64,000 nt of DNA from Microvirga guangxiensis (GTDB lineage Bacteria; Pseudomonadota; Alphaproteobacteria; Rhizobiales; Beijerinckiaceae), in contig NZ_FMVJ01000008.1 in assembly GCF_900102135.1 (NCBI RefSeq), positions 94,170 through 158,169 of the forward strand, read 5' to 3'. A program made the translations under genes and the position numbers. Under the pieces are notes generated by a model. The model worked only from the letters and a program-made list of their open reading frames with translations. It searched no databases and was not told where the DNA came from. The stretch's first letter is position 1; each line of letters opens with the position of its first letter. Positions 46,007-56,095 of this stretch are shown in pieces.

Positions 46007-47203
46007 TTAGCGGCTACCGCTCCCAGCACCGGATCCATCGAGCATCTTCAGAAGCTCGCGTGCGATCACGACCTTCTGCACCTCCGTGGCGCCCTCATAG
46101 ATGCGAAGGGCGCGAATCTCGCGGTAGAGTTCCTCGACCTTCACGCCCTTGGTCACACCGAGACCGCCGAAAATCTGGACCGCCTTGTCGATGACGTGTT
46201 GAGCGGCTTCAGAGGCGTGCATCTTGGCCATCGCAGCCTCTCGCGTCACACGAGGCGCCCCTTGATCCTTTGCCCACGCGGCGCGATAAACAAGAAGCGC
46301 CGCGGTGTCTACGTCGGTCGCCATGTCGGCCAAGGCGGCCTGAGTCATCTGGAGTTCTGCCAGCGGAGCACCGAAGAGATGACGGGAGGAGGCATGGCGC
46401 AAAGCTTCATCCAAGGCCCTCCGGGCGAACCCCAGCGAAGCGGCGCCAACAGTCGAGCGGAAGACATCCAGGGTCGCCATAGCGACCTTGAAGCCCTCCC
46501 CCGGGTTACCGATCCGCTTTGTCAGCGGAACCCTGCACCCCTCGAAACGCAATGTCGCCAGCGGATGCGGCGCGATAACGTCGATCCGCTCCTCGATGAC
46601 AAGGCCGGGAGTTTCCGCATCGACCACATAGGCAGACAACCCTCGCGCACCCGGAGCCTCGCCGGACCGTGCGAAGACAATGTAATAATCCGCAATCCCA
46701 CCGTTGGAGATCCATGTCTTACGGCCATCGATCCGGACATGTTCAGGGCCGTCGGGAACGGCAGTCGTGCTCATGGCAGCGACGTCAGATCCCGCTTCCG
46801 GCTCGGATAACGCAAAAGCCGCGATGGCCTCGCCACGGACAACCCTCGGCAGGTATTGCTGCTTCACCGCCTCGGAACCGAAAAGGCTGATCGGGCCGGA
46901 GCCAAGGCCCTGCATCGCGAAGGCAAAATCCGCTAGTCCTTCCTCATAGGCCAGCGTTTCGCGGGACAAGCAGAGCGTTCGTACATCGAGGGTCGGATAA
47001 AGACCGCCATAGGCCTCCGGCACGGCGGCTCTCAACCACCCATCCTCGCCGAGCTTGCGCACAAGACGGCGGCAGGACCCATCCACGTCGCCATGATCGA
47101 CAAGGCTGTGAGCTTGGGTCTTTACCCATGCCCCCAGAGACTCCGCATACCGGAGGTGGCGATCTTCGAAAAAGGGCCATTTTAGAAACGTGGCATCGAT
47201 CAT
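46007..47203 (-). CDS. Acyl-CoA dehydrogenase
   Basis: A 398-residue flavoenzyme with the FAD and substrate motifs [33 protein letters not shown], and the C-terminal [33 protein letters not shown], which carries the catalytic Glu. The beta-oxidation role is alpha,beta-dehydrogenation of the CoA thioester after ring opening or reduction. It starts 1 base after the stop of the upstream hydratase gene. Confidence 0.92.
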   Translation of the reverse strand: MIDATFLKWPFFEDRHLRYAESLGAWVKTQAHSLVDHGDVDGSCRRLVRKLGEDGWLRAAVPEAYGGLYPTLDVRTLCLSRETLAYEEGLADFAFAMQGLGSGPISLFGSEAVKQQYLPRVVRGEAIAAFALSEPEAGSDVAAMSTTAVPDGPEHVRIDGRKTWISNGGIADYYIVFARSGEAPGARGLSAYVVDAETPGLVIEERIDVIAPHPLATLRFEGCRVPLTKRIGNPGEGFKVAMATLDVFRSTVGAASLGFARRALDEALRHASSRHLFGAPLAELQMTQAALADMATDVDTAALLVYRAAWAKDQGAPRVTREAAMAKMHASEAAQHVIDKAVQIFGGLGVTKGVKVEELYREIRALRIYEGATEVQKVVIARELLKMLDGSGAGSGSR

Positions 47204-47204
47204 G

Positions 47205-48041
47205 TCAGTCGCCCTGGAAGACTGGCTTTTCTTTCGCCGCGAAAGCCCTGTAGGCGCGGGCGAAATCTTCAGTTGTCATGCACAGGGCCTGCGCCACCGC
47301 CTCAGCCTCGATCGCCTCCTCCACCGACATCGCCCATTCCATGGCCAGCATTCGCTTCGTCATGGTGTTGGCGTATGTGGGGCCCGTCCCGATCATCCGC
47401 GCCAGGGCTTGCGCCTCGCTCATGAGTTCAGAGGCGTCGACGAGGCGGCTGAAGAAGCCCCAACGCTCACCCTCCTCCGCGCCCATGAAACGGCCGGTAT
47501 ACAGCAGTTCAGAGGCGCGACCCTGCCCGATGATGCGCGGAAGGATGGCACAGGCACCCATATCGCATCCGGCGAGACCGACTTTGTTGAACAGGAAAGC
47601 CACCTTCACACCGGGCGCCGCGATCCGAATGTCCGAGGCCATGGCGATGATGGCCCCCGCGCCCGCGCAGATGCCTTCGACAGCCGCGATGATGGGCTGC
47701 GGAGCAGCGCGCATGGCCTTCACCAACTCTCCGGTCATCCGCGTGAAGGCCGTCAGACCCTTCGTGTCCATCTCAACAAGAGGCCCGATAATCTCGTGCA
47801 CATCCCCGCCGGAGGAAAAGTTGCCGCCGGCACCGGTTACCACAATGGCTTTTACGGTGTCGTCCTTGGCACAGGCGTGAAAGAAGTCAGCCAGCTCGCG
47901 GTAACTCTCGAAGGTCAGCGGGTTCTTCCTTTCCGGACGGTTCAGCGTGACCAGAGCGACCGGACCTTCTACGGAGAGGAGGAAGTGGTCGGGCTTGTAC
48001 TCGGCGAGCGGTAATCTGACTGAGTTGGCGAACTGCATCAT
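47205..48041 (-). CDS. Enoyl-CoA hydratase family protein
   Basis: A 278-residue crotonase-fold protein with oxyanion-hole regions [14 protein letters not shown] and [16 protein letters not shown], and an active-site region [22 protein letters not shown] that departs from standard hydratases. This second crotonase probably acts on a cyclic intermediate (hydrolytic ring opening is one possibility). AGGAG lies upstream, and the ATG overlaps the marR stop by 4 bases. Confidence 0.87.
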   Translation of the reverse strand: MMQFANSVRLPLAEYKPDHFLLSVEGPVALVTLNRPERKNPLTFESYRELADFFHACAKDDTVKAIVVTGAGGNFSSGGDVHEIIGPLVEMDTKGLTAFTRMTGELVKAMRAAPQPIIAAVEGICAGAGAIIAMASDIRIAAPGVKVAFLFNKVGLAGCDMGACAILPRIIGQGRASELLYTGRFMGAEEGERWGFFSRLVDASELMSEAQALARMIGTGPTYANTMTKRMLAMEWAMSVEEAIEAEAVAQALCMTTEDFARAYRAFAAKEKPVFQGD

Positions 48042-48547
48042 TGGGCAACTCCTATGATGGCGTTTCTGGCGGAGAGCTTTGTTTTGGCGAGCAGGCGCAT
48101 CAAATCCTTCTGCTCTCTCTGCGTGAGCCCGCCAAAGATCTCGGCAATCCATGCCTCGTGCTCGGCAGCCATCACGCGGAACTCCGATCTGCCGGCTGGC
48201 GTCAGGTTGATGATCTGAGCCCTGCGGTCGATCTCGGAGACGCGGCGTTCGATATGCCCGGACGTGACGAGCCGGTCGACCAGGCTGGTAAGATTGCCGT
48301 TCGACACCATCATTCGCTTCGAGAGATCCGAGAGCGTCATTCCGTCTGGGGTTTTCTCGAGTTGCGCCATCAGGTCGAAGCGCGGAAGCGTCACATCGAA
48401 CTGATCACGCAGCCGACGACGAACCTCGCCTTCGATCAGCGTGGAGCAGGTCAGCAGACGCAGCCAAAGCCGAAGCTCGTCACGGTGATCTTCGGGCGTC
48501 TCGATAGCCTTCGTCTCGGCATCGAGCGGAATTTGCAGGTTACTCAT
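48038..48547 (-). CDS. MarR family transcriptional regulator
   Basis: A 169-residue winged-helix repressor: a dimerisation helix at each end, with DNA-binding region [31 protein letters not shown] and wing [17 protein letters not shown]. MarR proteins in such loci commonly respond to the aryl-CoA or the aromatic acid. Its likely sites are the matching palindromes at 51698-51721 and 53647-53670. The ATG at 48547 follows the SDR stop by one base (TGATATG) and the stop overlaps the hydratase gene. Confidence 0.9.
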   Translation of the reverse strand: MSNLQIPLDAETKAIETPEDHRDELRLWLRLLTCSTLIEGEVRRRLRDQFDVTLPRFDLMAQLEKTPDGMTLSDLSKRMMVSNGNLTSLVDRLVTSGHIERRVSEIDRRAQIINLTPAGRSEFRVMAAEHEAWIAEIFGGLTQREQKDLMRLLAKTKLSARNAIIGVAQ

Positions 48548-48548
48548 A

Positions 48549-49316
48549 TCAGATTTCTCCACCCGCCACCGCAATGGCTTGGCCGGTCACGGAGCGAGCA
48601 CCCTCACCGCACAGCCACAGGACGGTATCGGCAATTTCCGTTGGGCTGATCAATCTTTGCTGAGGATTGTGCTTTACGAGCTCGCTTAGTGCCTGCTCGC
48701 GAGTTCTCCCAGTCTTCGCCATGATGCGCTCGAGGCTCTCCGCCACGAGATCCGTGTCGGTAAAGCCAGGGCAAACCGCATTGACGGTAACGTCCGTCGT
48801 CGCGGTTTCCAGGGCAAGCGCCCGCACGAAACCGACAACCGCATGCTTTGCGGCGCAATAGGCGCTCACATAAGGGTAACCCTTCAAGCCGGCAGTCGAA
48901 GCCACGGCGACGATGCGCCCAAACCCTCGCTCTGTCATCGAGCCGAGTACGGCATGCGTGACGTTGGTCACGCCGAGCAGGTTAACGTCGAGCATTTGCC
49001 GGAACATTTCCGGACTGGACTTCAGGAATGGAGCTGAAGCGGCTGATCCGGCATTGGCGATCAGGAAATCTACAGGTCCAAACTGCGCAACCGCAGCCTC
49101 AACAGCGGCGTGTACGGCGTCATGATCGGTAACGTCGGCCACCCCTGCACCATGGGCAGCGCCCTCTGATACCGCACGGTCGAGGGCCGCCCTGTCCCGG
49201 CCCAGGATCGTAACCTTTGCCCCTGCATTCGTTAGAGCGGTGGAAATGGCGCGCCCTATGCCGCGCCCGCCGCCTGTCACTACTGCGTGGCGGCCTTGAA
49301 AAAGGTTCGTACCCAT
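48549..49316 (-). CDS. SDR family oxidoreductase of the aminobenzoate operon
   Basis: A 255-residue NAD(P)-dependent short-chain dehydrogenase with GGGRGIG, NAG and the full catalytic set Ser in VASTAG plus YCAAK. It probably oxidises or reduces a hydroxyl or keto group on the cyclohexene-carboxyl-CoA ring. The ATG at 49316 follows the monooxygenase stop as TGATATG, the same junction as SDR to marR. Confidence 0.89.
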   Translation of the reverse strand: MGTNLFQGRHAVVTGGGRGIGRAISTALTNAGAKVTILGRDRAALDRAVSEGAAHGAGVADVTDHDAVHAAVEAAVAQFGPVDFLIANAGSAASAPFLKSSPEMFRQMLDVNLLGVTNVTHAVLGSMTERGFGRIVAVASTAGLKGYPYVSAYCAAKHAVVGFVRALALETATTDVTVNAVCPGFTDTDLVAESLERIMAKTGRTREQALSELVKHNPQQRLISPTEIADTVLWLCGEGARSVTGQAIAVAGGEI

Positions 49317-49317
49317 A

Positions 49318-51672
49318 TCATTCCGCGGCGAGAGACTTCCCGCTGGCCTCCATCTTCAATTCGGCTCGGGTCTTCGGCTTGGCCTTGATCTTCAGATCCT
49401 CCATGTCCTGCCGGTCGCGAACGCTGTTGCGGAAGATTTGGTCCTTTCCTGCGAGATATTGCGGCGGGCAGAAAATGTCCTTCGCGCCATACCACGCGGC
49501 AGCCTTCATGGTGAAGAACGGGTCCACCAGATGAGGCCGCGCCAGCGCCACGAGGTCCGCCCGACCGGCTGCCAGAATGGTGTTGACCTGATCAGCCGTT
49601 GTGATGTTGCCGACACACATCGTGGCGACCTGGGCCTCGTTGCGCACCTGATCCGAGAACGGAGTTTGGAACATCCGTCCATAAATCGGGCGTGCTTCTC
49701 TCACTGTTTGCCCCGTCGAGACATCGACAAGATCGACGCCGTGCTCTGCAAAGGCGCGAGCGATCTCGACAGCGTCATCCCCCGTGATGCCGCCTTCGGC
49801 CCAGTCGACAGCGGAAATGCGCACCGACATCGGCTTATGCGCCGGCCAAACTTCCCGCATCGCGTCGAAGACCTCCAGCGGATAACGCAGCCGGTTCTCC
49901 AGAGAGCCGCCATACTCGTCCGACCGCTGGTTGGTGAGGGGAGAGATGAAGCTCGCCAACAGGTAGCCGTGCGCGCAATGGAGCTCGAGCATGTCGAACC
50001 CGGCTTGGTCTCCCCGCTGTGCTGCACCAACGAACTGCGCCTTGATCGCGTCCATGTCGGCGCGGGTCACCTCCCGGGGCACTTGGCTGTCCGGGAAATA
50101 TGGAATCGGCGAGGCTGAGCAGATGTCCCAAGCGCCGGTTTCAAGGGGGCGGTCGATCCCTTCCCACATGAGCTTCGTGGCGCCCTTTCGACCCGCGTGC
50201 CCGAGTTGCAGGCAGAACTTGGCAGAGGAATTGTTATGAACGAAGTCGACGATGCGTTTCCAAGCCGCCTCCTGCTCGTCGTTCCATAGACCCGCACACC
50301 CGAGGGTGATGCGTGACTCCGGCGAGACGCACGTCATTTCGGTGAAGACCAGCCCTGCCCCGCCCGTCGCGCGAGACCCGTAGTGAACGAGATGCCAGTC
50401 CCCAGGAATGCCATTTTCTGCCGAATACATATCCATCGGCGATACGACCACGCGGTTCTCAAGCGTCATTTCGCGAAGCCGGAAGGGTTGGAACATCGGC
50501 ACATTCGGATTTTCGACCGACACGTCGAAACCCTTGTCTCTCACCTGCTGCGCGAAGGTGCGATCGACTGAAGCGACGAAATCCGGCGCTCGCAGGCGTA
50601 GGTTGTCATAGGTGATCGCCTTGGCGCGTGTCATCACACCGAAAGCGAACTGGACCGGATCGAAGTTCCAGAAGCGCGCGACATGCTCGAACCAGACGAG
50701 GGAAACGTCGGCGGCGTGCTGCGTCTTCTCAACCTCCTCCCGGCGACCGGTCTCGTAAAATGACAGCGCTCGCGTAACATCGGAATCGCGACGGAAAGCT
50801 TCATAGAGGGCAATGGCATCCTCCATGGCGAGCTTCGTGCCCGAACCAATGGAGAAATGAGCCGATCCCTTGGCATCGCCGAGCAATACCTTGTTGCCCA
50901 TGACCCAACGCTTGTTTCGGATCATCGGGAAATTGCGCCAGAGGGAGCGATTGGTGAGAACCTTGTGGCCATTCAGGAACCAGCCAAAGATCTGCTCCAT
51001 GAGAGCAGCTGATTCCTCTTCCGTCTTCTGACCGAGCCCTGCACGGTCGAAGGTCTCGGGGTCTGTCTCGAAGACCCAGGTAGAACGGTTTGCCTCATAT
51101 TGGTAGGCATGGGCAATGAATGGCCCCCATTCCGTCTCCTGGAAGATGAACGTAAAGGCGTCGAGTGGCCTCGTCGATCCCATCCATGCAAACTTGTTAG
51201 GCCTGAGATCCACCTCGGGTTGGAAGTGATCCGCATACCGGTCCCGGAACCGGCTGTTGATCCCATCAGCTACGACGACGAGATCGGCATCAGAGAACAG
51301 GCTTTCGTCATCGACATCGACCTGATAGCGCAGCTCAACACCGAGTTCTTCTGCACGATCCCGCAGGATAAGCAGCAATGTGCGGCGCGAGCAGCCGCAG
51401 AATCCATTGCCTCCGATCCGGTGTTCAGTTCCCTTGAAGTGGATCGCGATGTCGTCCCAATAGGCGAACTCTCGCGTAATCCTCTGGTAGCTCGGCGGGT
51501 CGTATTTCTCGAAATTGTCGAGGGTCGCATCGGAGAAAACGACGCCGAAGCCGAAGGTGTCATCGGCGCGGTTCCGTTCATAGACGGTGATATCCGCCCC
51601 CGGCAGAAGCTGCTTCATCAGGATAGCGAAGTAGAGGCCCGCAGGCCCCCCGCCGATGATCGCCGTTTTCAT
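49318..51672 (-). CDS. abmA: 2-Aminobenzoyl-CoA monooxygenase/reductase (or salicylyl-CoA 5-hydroxylase type), two-domain flavoenzyme
   Basis: A 784-residue fusion. Residues 1 to about 385 form an FAD aromatic monooxygenase ([48 protein letters not shown]), and about 400 to 770 form an Old Yellow Enzyme/NADH:flavin oxidoreductase domain ([19 protein letters not shown]). This is the domain order of 2-aminobenzoyl-CoA monooxygenase/reductase, which hydroxylates and then reduces the ring; close relatives are also named salicylyl-CoA 5-hydroxylase. GGAGG precedes the ATG at 51672, so the frame to 51699 is rejected. It is the first gene of the catabolic operon, directly behind a 24-bp palindrome. 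Confidence 0.88.
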   Translation of the reverse strand: MKTAIIGGGPAGLYFAILMKQLLPGADITVYERNRADDTFGFGVVFSDATLDNFEKYDPPSYQRITREFAYWDDIAIHFKGTEHRIGGNGFCGCSRRTLLLILRDRAEELGVELRYQVDVDDESLFSDADLVVVADGINSRFRDRYADHFQPEVDLRPNKFAWMGSTRPLDAFTFIFQETEWGPFIAHAYQYEANRSTWVFETDPETFDRAGLGQKTEEESAALMEQIFGWFLNGHKVLTNRSLWRNFPMIRNKRWVMGNKVLLGDAKGSAHFSIGSGTKLAMEDAIALYEAFRRDSDVTRALSFYETGRREEVEKTQHAADVSLVWFEHVARFWNFDPVQFAFGVMTRAKAITYDNLRLRAPDFVASVDRTFAQQVRDKGFDVSVENPNVPMFQPFRLREMTLENRVVVSPMDMYSAENGIPGDWHLVHYGSRATGGAGLVFTEMTCVSPESRITLGCAGLWNDEQEAAWKRIVDFVHNNSSAKFCLQLGHAGRKGATKLMWEGIDRPLETGAWDICSASPIPYFPDSQVPREVTRADMDAIKAQFVGAAQRGDQAGFDMLELHCAHGYLLASFISPLTNQRSDEYGGSLENRLRYPLEVFDAMREVWPAHKPMSVRISAVDWAEGGITGDDAVEIARAFAEHGVDLVDVSTGQTVREARPIYGRMFQTPFSDQVRNEAQVATMCVGNITTADQVNTILAAGRADLVALARPHLVDPFFTMKAAAWYGAKDIFCPPQYLAGKDQIFRNSVRDRQDMEDLKIKAKPKTRAELKMEASGKSLAAE

Positions 51673-51697
51673 GCGAAATGCCTCCAAGGCAAAGCCC

Positions 51698-51721
51698 AAT
51701 TATTTTAGGCTTAAAATAATT
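51698..51721. promoter_or_regulatory. 24-bp perfect palindrome upstream of abmA (MarR operator candidate)
   Basis: The arms AATTATTTTA and TAAAATAATT are exact reverse complements around a GGCT centre, 26 bp upstream of the abmA start. A second copy with 21 of 24 bases identical (opposite orientation) lies at 53647-53670. Form and location fit a MarR-family operator. Confidence 0.75.
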
Positions 51722-51820
51722 TGAAATCAACCTTCAGATCGGGTGATGCACGATCGACTTGGTCACTGGAGCCGACCCCTGAAACTCCCAGAGGGGTGCA
51801 CACCCCCACTTCGCCGGCTC

Positions 51821-53464
51821 TCAGGAGACCTTGGCTTCCTGTGACTGTTCTGCAGCCATCTGGCGAAGCTGGAATCTTTGCAGCTTGCCGGTTTGGGTGC
51901 GCGGAAGGGCCTCAACATACTCGATGATGCGCGGATACTTATATGGCGCGATCTCTGCCTTTACATGGTCCTGCAGCGCTTTCGTTAGATCTGCACTGGG
52001 CACAAAGTCGGAGCGCAGAACTACGTAGGCCTTCACGACGGCTCCCCGTCCATTATCGGGCGCGCCTACAACGCCGCATTCAGCTACCGCCGGGTGTGTG
52101 AGGAGCGTCGCCTCGACCTCCGGCCCCGCGATGTTGTAGCCCGCTGAGATAATCATGTCGTCGGAGCGGGCCTGATACCAGAAGTATCCATCCTCATCCA
52201 TGAGGTAGGTGTCACCTGTAATATTCCAGCCATCCTGAACATACTTGCGCTGCCGATCATCTGCGAGATAACGGCACCCGGTCGGGCCGCGGACCGCCAA
52301 GCGGCCAATGCTGCCAGGAGGCAGGGAGCGCCCCTCATCGTCAATGACCTTTGCCTCGTATCCAGGGACAGGTTTGCCCGTAGAACCTGGACGGATTTCC
52401 TCCTCTGCCGCAGCAATGAAGATGTGAAGCATCTCCGTCGCGCCGATCCCGTCCATCAGCTCGATGCCAGTCGCATTTCTCCAGGCTTCGAACGTATCCT
52501 TGGGCAGCGGCTCTCCTGCAGAAACGCATTTCCGGAGAGAAGAGAGCTTGTGATCTCCGATTTTGGTGAGCATGGCGCGATAAGCAGTCGGCGCCGTGAA
52601 GCAGATCGTCGCCTCGTATTGCATGATAGCCATGAGGAGATCATCTGGACCTGCCTTTTCCAGCAGAATGGTCGAAGCACCGACCCTCAATGGGAAAAGA
52701 ACAAGCCCGCCGAGACCGAAAGTGAAAGCCAGGGGCGGTGAGCCGATGAACCGATCCGATGCCTGAGGCTTCAAAACGTTGCGTGAATAAGCATCGCAGA
52801 CGGCCAGCATGTCACGATGGAAATGTATGGTCCCCTTAGGCTCGCCGGTCGTACCGGATGTAAAGCCGATAAGACATACATCATCCGCGGCCGTCTCGAC
52901 GGCGTTGAACTCGGGAGAAGCCTCGGCGATCAATGTCTCAAGGCTGTCTGACTGGCCCGAACCCCAGTACACCACATGTTGCAGATCGGGCGCCATGGCT
53001 CTCGCGCGCTCCATATCCTCTGCAAGGCGATGGTCACAAAGAGCAATGGTGATCCTGGCCTTGTTCAACGGATAGGCAATTTCCTTGGCGCGCAGCAGCG
53101 GCATGGTGGCAACGACGACACCGCCAGCCTTCAGCACGGCCATATATGCCGCCACCATCATCGGATTGTTGGCGGAGCGGAGCAGAACGCGATTACCAGG
53201 CACGAAGCCAAGCCTGTGCACGAGCACATTGCAGATGCGGTTCACACGCGCCTGAAGTTCGCGATAAGTAAGGGTCTCGGCAGGACTGATGAGGCATGGC
53301 TCATCGCCCCTGCCCTCATCGACCCAACGGTCGAGGAAGGCCGCGGCGCAATTCAGCCGATCGGGATACTGAAGCTCTGGACGCGCAAACAGGAAGGCCG
53401 GCCATTGATCCTGAGGCGGAAGGTTGTCCCGTGTGAAGGTATCGACATGTGCCGTGTACGCCAT
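51821..53464 (-). CDS. abmG: 2-Aminobenzoate-CoA ligase (benzoate-CoA ligase family)
   Basis: A 547-residue AMP-forming ligase that activates the aromatic acid to its CoA thioester. The motifs are FTSGTTGEPKG, FGLGGLVLFPL (benzoate-CoA ligase group), IGATEMLHIF, GDTYLMDEDGYFWYQARSDDMI and the C-terminal lysine of PRTQTGKLQRFQLR. The ATG at 53464 gives the standard N-terminus; the upstream extension to 53545 is low quality and the ribosome-binding site is weak. It is transcribed toward abmA, with 148 bp between them. Benzoate or another aryl acid cannot be excluded as substrate. Confidence 0.87.
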   Translation of the reverse strand: MAYTAHVDTFTRDNLPPQDQWPAFLFARPELQYPDRLNCAAAFLDRWVDEGRGDEPCLISPAETLTYRELQARVNRICNVLVHRLGFVPGNRVLLRSANNPMMVAAYMAVLKAGGVVVATMPLLRAKEIAYPLNKARITIALCDHRLAEDMERARAMAPDLQHVVYWGSGQSDSLETLIAEASPEFNAVETAADDVCLIGFTSGTTGEPKGTIHFHRDMLAVCDAYSRNVLKPQASDRFIGSPPLAFTFGLGGLVLFPLRVGASTILLEKAGPDDLLMAIMQYEATICFTAPTAYRAMLTKIGDHKLSSLRKCVSAGEPLPKDTFEAWRNATGIELMDGIGATEMLHIFIAAAEEEIRPGSTGKPVPGYEAKVIDDEGRSLPPGSIGRLAVRGPTGCRYLADDRQRKYVQDGWNITGDTYLMDEDGYFWYQARSDDMIISAGYNIAGPEVEATLLTHPAVAECGVVGAPDNGRGAVVKAYVVLRSDFVPSADLTKALQDHVKAEIAPYKYPRIIEYVEALPRTQTGKLQRFQLRQMAAEQSQEAKVS

Positions 53465-53646
53465 CGCTGGTTTCCCATTGCTTTCGCTTGACCGACGATG
53501 CGCTGAGAAGATCGATAGGGCTAAGATCGGCCTGTTTCGGTCCAATGCGTAGCTTCACGATCACCAGTGCTTCAGCCGGGATTCATCGATCAAGCCTCTC
53601 CTGTCGATCGCTCATCTGCAGAGCAATACGCCTGGACTCACCTCGA

Positions 53647-53670
53647 ATTTATTTAAAGCCTAAAATATTT
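53647..53670. promoter_or_regulatory. Second copy of the AT-rich palindrome in the abmG/transporter promoter
   Basis: ATTTATTTAA-AGCC-TAAAATATTT matches the reverse complement of the element at 51698-51721 at 21 of 24 positions. It lies 183 bp upstream of abmG and 177 bp upstream of the Liv binding-protein gene, suited to controlling both directions. Confidence 0.7.
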
Positions 53671-53846
53671 CTTGGCAATCCCGTGGATCAAATCTAACAT
53701 TTGGGAACTGTCGAAAACGGAGTATTCGGCTGGATCGTTTTGCGGCAGTATAGCGCCCACCTTCCGTCGAGGCGTCTCACGTCCCGCCGGGAACAATCAC
53801 GCAGCACGGCAAACGTGCGCAGGGAACAGTGACTCGGGAGACTATG

Positions 53847-55022
53847 ATGAACGTGACGATCAAAGCCTTTGGCCTTGCCGCGGCCGTGACGCTGGCCGCG
53901 GCCCCCGCCATGGCGCAGGAGAAGCTGAAAATTGGCTTGCTTCTAACCCTCTCCGGACCTTCGGCTGTCCTCGGCCAGCACGCGCGCGACGGTTTTCAAC
54001 TCGCCGTGAAGGACCTCGGTGGTAAACTGGGTGGACGGGACGTCGAAGTGGTTGTCGTCGATGACGAACTGAAGCCGGACGTAGCGGTCACGAAGGTCAA
54101 GGGCCTTCTGGAGCGCGACAAGGTGGACTTCGTCGTTGGCCCAATCTTCTCGAACGTGGCAGTTGCAGCCCACAAGCCGATCGTCGACTCCAAGACATTC
54201 TATATCAGCGTGAATGCTGGCCCTTCGAACCTCGCCGGCAAAAGCTGCAGCCCCTATTTCTTCGCCACCTCCTACCAGAACGACCAGAACCATGAGGTTC
54301 TCGGCAAGGTGGCCCAGGACCGCGGCTACAAGAAAGTCTATCTGCTCGCTCCCAACTACCAAGCTGGCAAGGACGCGCTCGCCGGCTTCAAGCGCCACTA
54401 TAAGGGTGAAATCGTCGAGGAATCCTACGTTCCTCTCAACACCCTGGATTTCCAGTCGGAGCTCGCGAAGATTGCCTCCATGCAGCCTGATGCGATTTTC
54501 ACCTTCATGCCGGGCGGTATGGGCGTGAACCTCGTCAAGCAATATCGCGGTGCGGGCCTTGCCGACCGCATTCCGTTCCTGTCTGCCTTCACGGTCGACG
54601 AGACGAACCTGCCCGCCCAACAGGACGCTGCCATCGGCATGCTCAGCGGCTCGAACTGGGCTCCGAACATGGACAACCCGCAAAACAAGAAATTCGTCGC
54701 AGCCTATGAGGCAGCTTACAATGCGGTGCCGGCCTCATATGCCATGCACGCTTATGATGCCGCCCTCCTGATCGACAGCGCCCTTAAGGCGACTGGTGGC
54801 AAGACAGAGGACAAGGATGCCCTGCGCGCCGCCATCAAGAAGGCGGATTTCAACTCCCTGCGCGGTGACTTCAAGTTCGGCGCTAACGGCTTCCCCATCC
54901 AGGACTTCTATCTCGTGAAGGCCGCCAAGCGGCCGGACGGAAAGCTTGAGACGGAAGTCGTGGAAAAGGTGTTCGACGACTATCCGGACGCCTATGCCAA
55001 GGAATGTGCAATCACGAACTAA
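53847..55022 (+). CDS. Branched-chain-amino-acid-type ABC solute-binding protein
   Basis: A 391-residue periplasmic receptor with a signal peptide (GLAAAVTLAAAPAMAQ) and the Leu/Ile/Val-binding fold (KIGLLLTLSGPSAVLGQ; VVDDELKPDVAVTKVKGLLERDKVDFVVGPI). The family includes aromatic-acid receptors, and the position next to aryl-CoA genes suggests anthranilate or a related acid. GGGAG with 6-base spacing favours the ATG at 53847 over 53844 and the upstream GTG. A 13-bp hairpin follows before livH. Confidence 0.9.
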   Translation: MNVTIKAFGLAAAVTLAAAPAMAQEKLKIGLLLTLSGPSAVLGQHARDGFQLAVKDLGGKLGGRDVEVVVVDDELKPDVAVTKVKGLLERDKVDFVVGPIFSNVAVAAHKPIVDSKTFYISVNAGPSNLAGKSCSPYFFATSYQNDQNHEVLGKVAQDRGYKKVYLLAPNYQAGKDALAGFKRHYKGEIVEESYVPLNTLDFQSELAKIASMQPDAIFTFMPGGMGVNLVKQYRGAGLADRIPFLSAFTVDETNLPAQQDAAIGMLSGSNWAPNMDNPQNKKFVAAYEAAYNAVPASYAMHAYDAALLIDSALKATGGKTEDKDALRAAIKKADFNSLRGDFKFGANGFPIQDFYLVKAAKRPDGKLETEVVEKVFDDYPDAYAKECAITN

Positions 55023-55034
55023 GGCGCAATGAAT

Positions 55035-55075
55035 GGGCCAGTCTGCTCAAGGTATAGCCTCAAGCAGACTGGCCC
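55035..55075 (+). terminator. Hairpin between Liv-type binding protein and livH
   Basis: GGGCCAGTCTGCT (55035-55047) and AGCAGACTGGCCC (55063-55075) form a perfect 13-bp stem, with a smaller AGG/CCT stem inside. A T-rich run (ttcctctttc) follows, so partial termination is likely, giving more receptor than permease mRNA. Confidence 0.7.
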
Positions 55076-55164
55076 TTCCTCTTTCGTGTCACGATCGTGC
55101 TCCTATTCCGCGAGTGCCCATCCAGGCGCTCAGCCGATCCAGGCCTGCAGCCAGCGATGAGCCT

Positions 55165-56085
55165 ATGACTGCGACATTCTTTTTCATTCAAGTTCTGAAC
55201 GGCCTTCAGTTTGGGCTCATCCTCTTCCTTATCGCGGCCGGGTTGACTCTCGTCTTTGGCGTGATGGATTTCATCAACTTGGCTCATGGCGTGCAATACA
55301 TGGTCGGAGCCTATCTGGTTGCCGCGTTCAGCGCTTGGACGGGCAGCTTCGGCTGGGGACTTCTTCTGGCGCTCCCCTCCGCCCTCGCCTTCGGCCTTCT
55401 CCTTGAGGCCCTCATCTTCCGGCATCTCTACGACCGGGACCATCTCGATCAGGTTCTCGCGACCTTCGGCGTCATCCTGTTCCTGAACCAGGCCGTCAAA
55501 TTCGTGTGGGGCGCGGCGCCGTTGAGCGTGCCGATGCCTGAGATATTGTCAGGATCGGTGGAGATCATGGATGGTCTTCTCTATCCGGTCTATCGTCTTG
55601 CCATCATCGGGGCAGGCCTTCTCGTCGCAGCTCTCCTCTATGTACTCGTCAGTCATACGCGCGTCGGAATGTTGGTGCGTGCGGGCGCCACGAATGCGCC
55701 GATGGTGTCGGCGCTCGGTGTTAACATCCGTCGTCTTTTCATGATCGTCTTCGGCTTTGGGGCCATGCTTGCAGGCTTTGCCGGGGCAATGGTTGCACCG
55801 ATCCTCTCCGTGCAGCCCGGCATGGGCGACAACATCCTGATCCTCGCCTTCGTGGTGATCGTGATCGGCGGCATAGGATCAATCCGCGGAGCTTTCCTGG
55901 CAGCGCTCCTGATCGGCCTCGTCGATACGCTCGGGCGCTCGTTCGCCCCTAACCTCCTGCGCCTAGTTCTCGATCCTTCGGCTGCCAGTCAGACCGGGCG
56001 GGCACTCGCGCCAATGCTGATCTATATCTTCATGGCTGCTGTGCTGTTCTTCCGCCCCTCCGGTCTGTTTCCGGCGAAACGATAG
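55165..56085 (+). CDS. livH: LivH-type ABC transporter permease
   Basis: A 306-residue inner-membrane protein with about eight hydrophobic segments. The typical N-terminus LNGLQFGLILFLIAAGLTLVFGVMDFINLAHG, the LGVNIRRLFMIVFGFGAMLAG block and VIGGIGSIRGAF identify LivH. The frame extends back to 55033, but that stretch contains the hairpin; the ATG at 55165 gives the family start. It lies 10 bases before livM. Confidence 0.91.
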   Translation: MTATFFFIQVLNGLQFGLILFLIAAGLTLVFGVMDFINLAHGVQYMVGAYLVAAFSAWTGSFGWGLLLALPSALAFGLLLEALIFRHLYDRDHLDQVLATFGVILFLNQAVKFVWGAAPLSVPMPEILSGSVEIMDGLLYPVYRLAIIGAGLLVAALLYVLVSHTRVGMLVRAGATNAPMVSALGVNIRRLFMIVFGFGAMLAGFAGAMVAPILSVQPGMGDNILILAFVVIVIGGIGSIRGAFLAALLIGLVDTLGRSFAPNLLRLVLDPSAASQTGRALAPMLIYIFMAAVLFFRPSGLFPAKR

Positions 56086-56095
56086 GAGCGCAGCG

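Noticed and set aside
45671..46810. 379-codon open frame opposite RidA and acyl-CoA dehydrogenase
   Set aside because: It spans two real genes and the gap between them on the other strand; no family resemblance.
51793..51806. GGGGTG-CA-CACCCC as terminator after abmG
   Set aside because: The loop would be only 2 bases and no U-tract follows, so I do not list it as a terminator.
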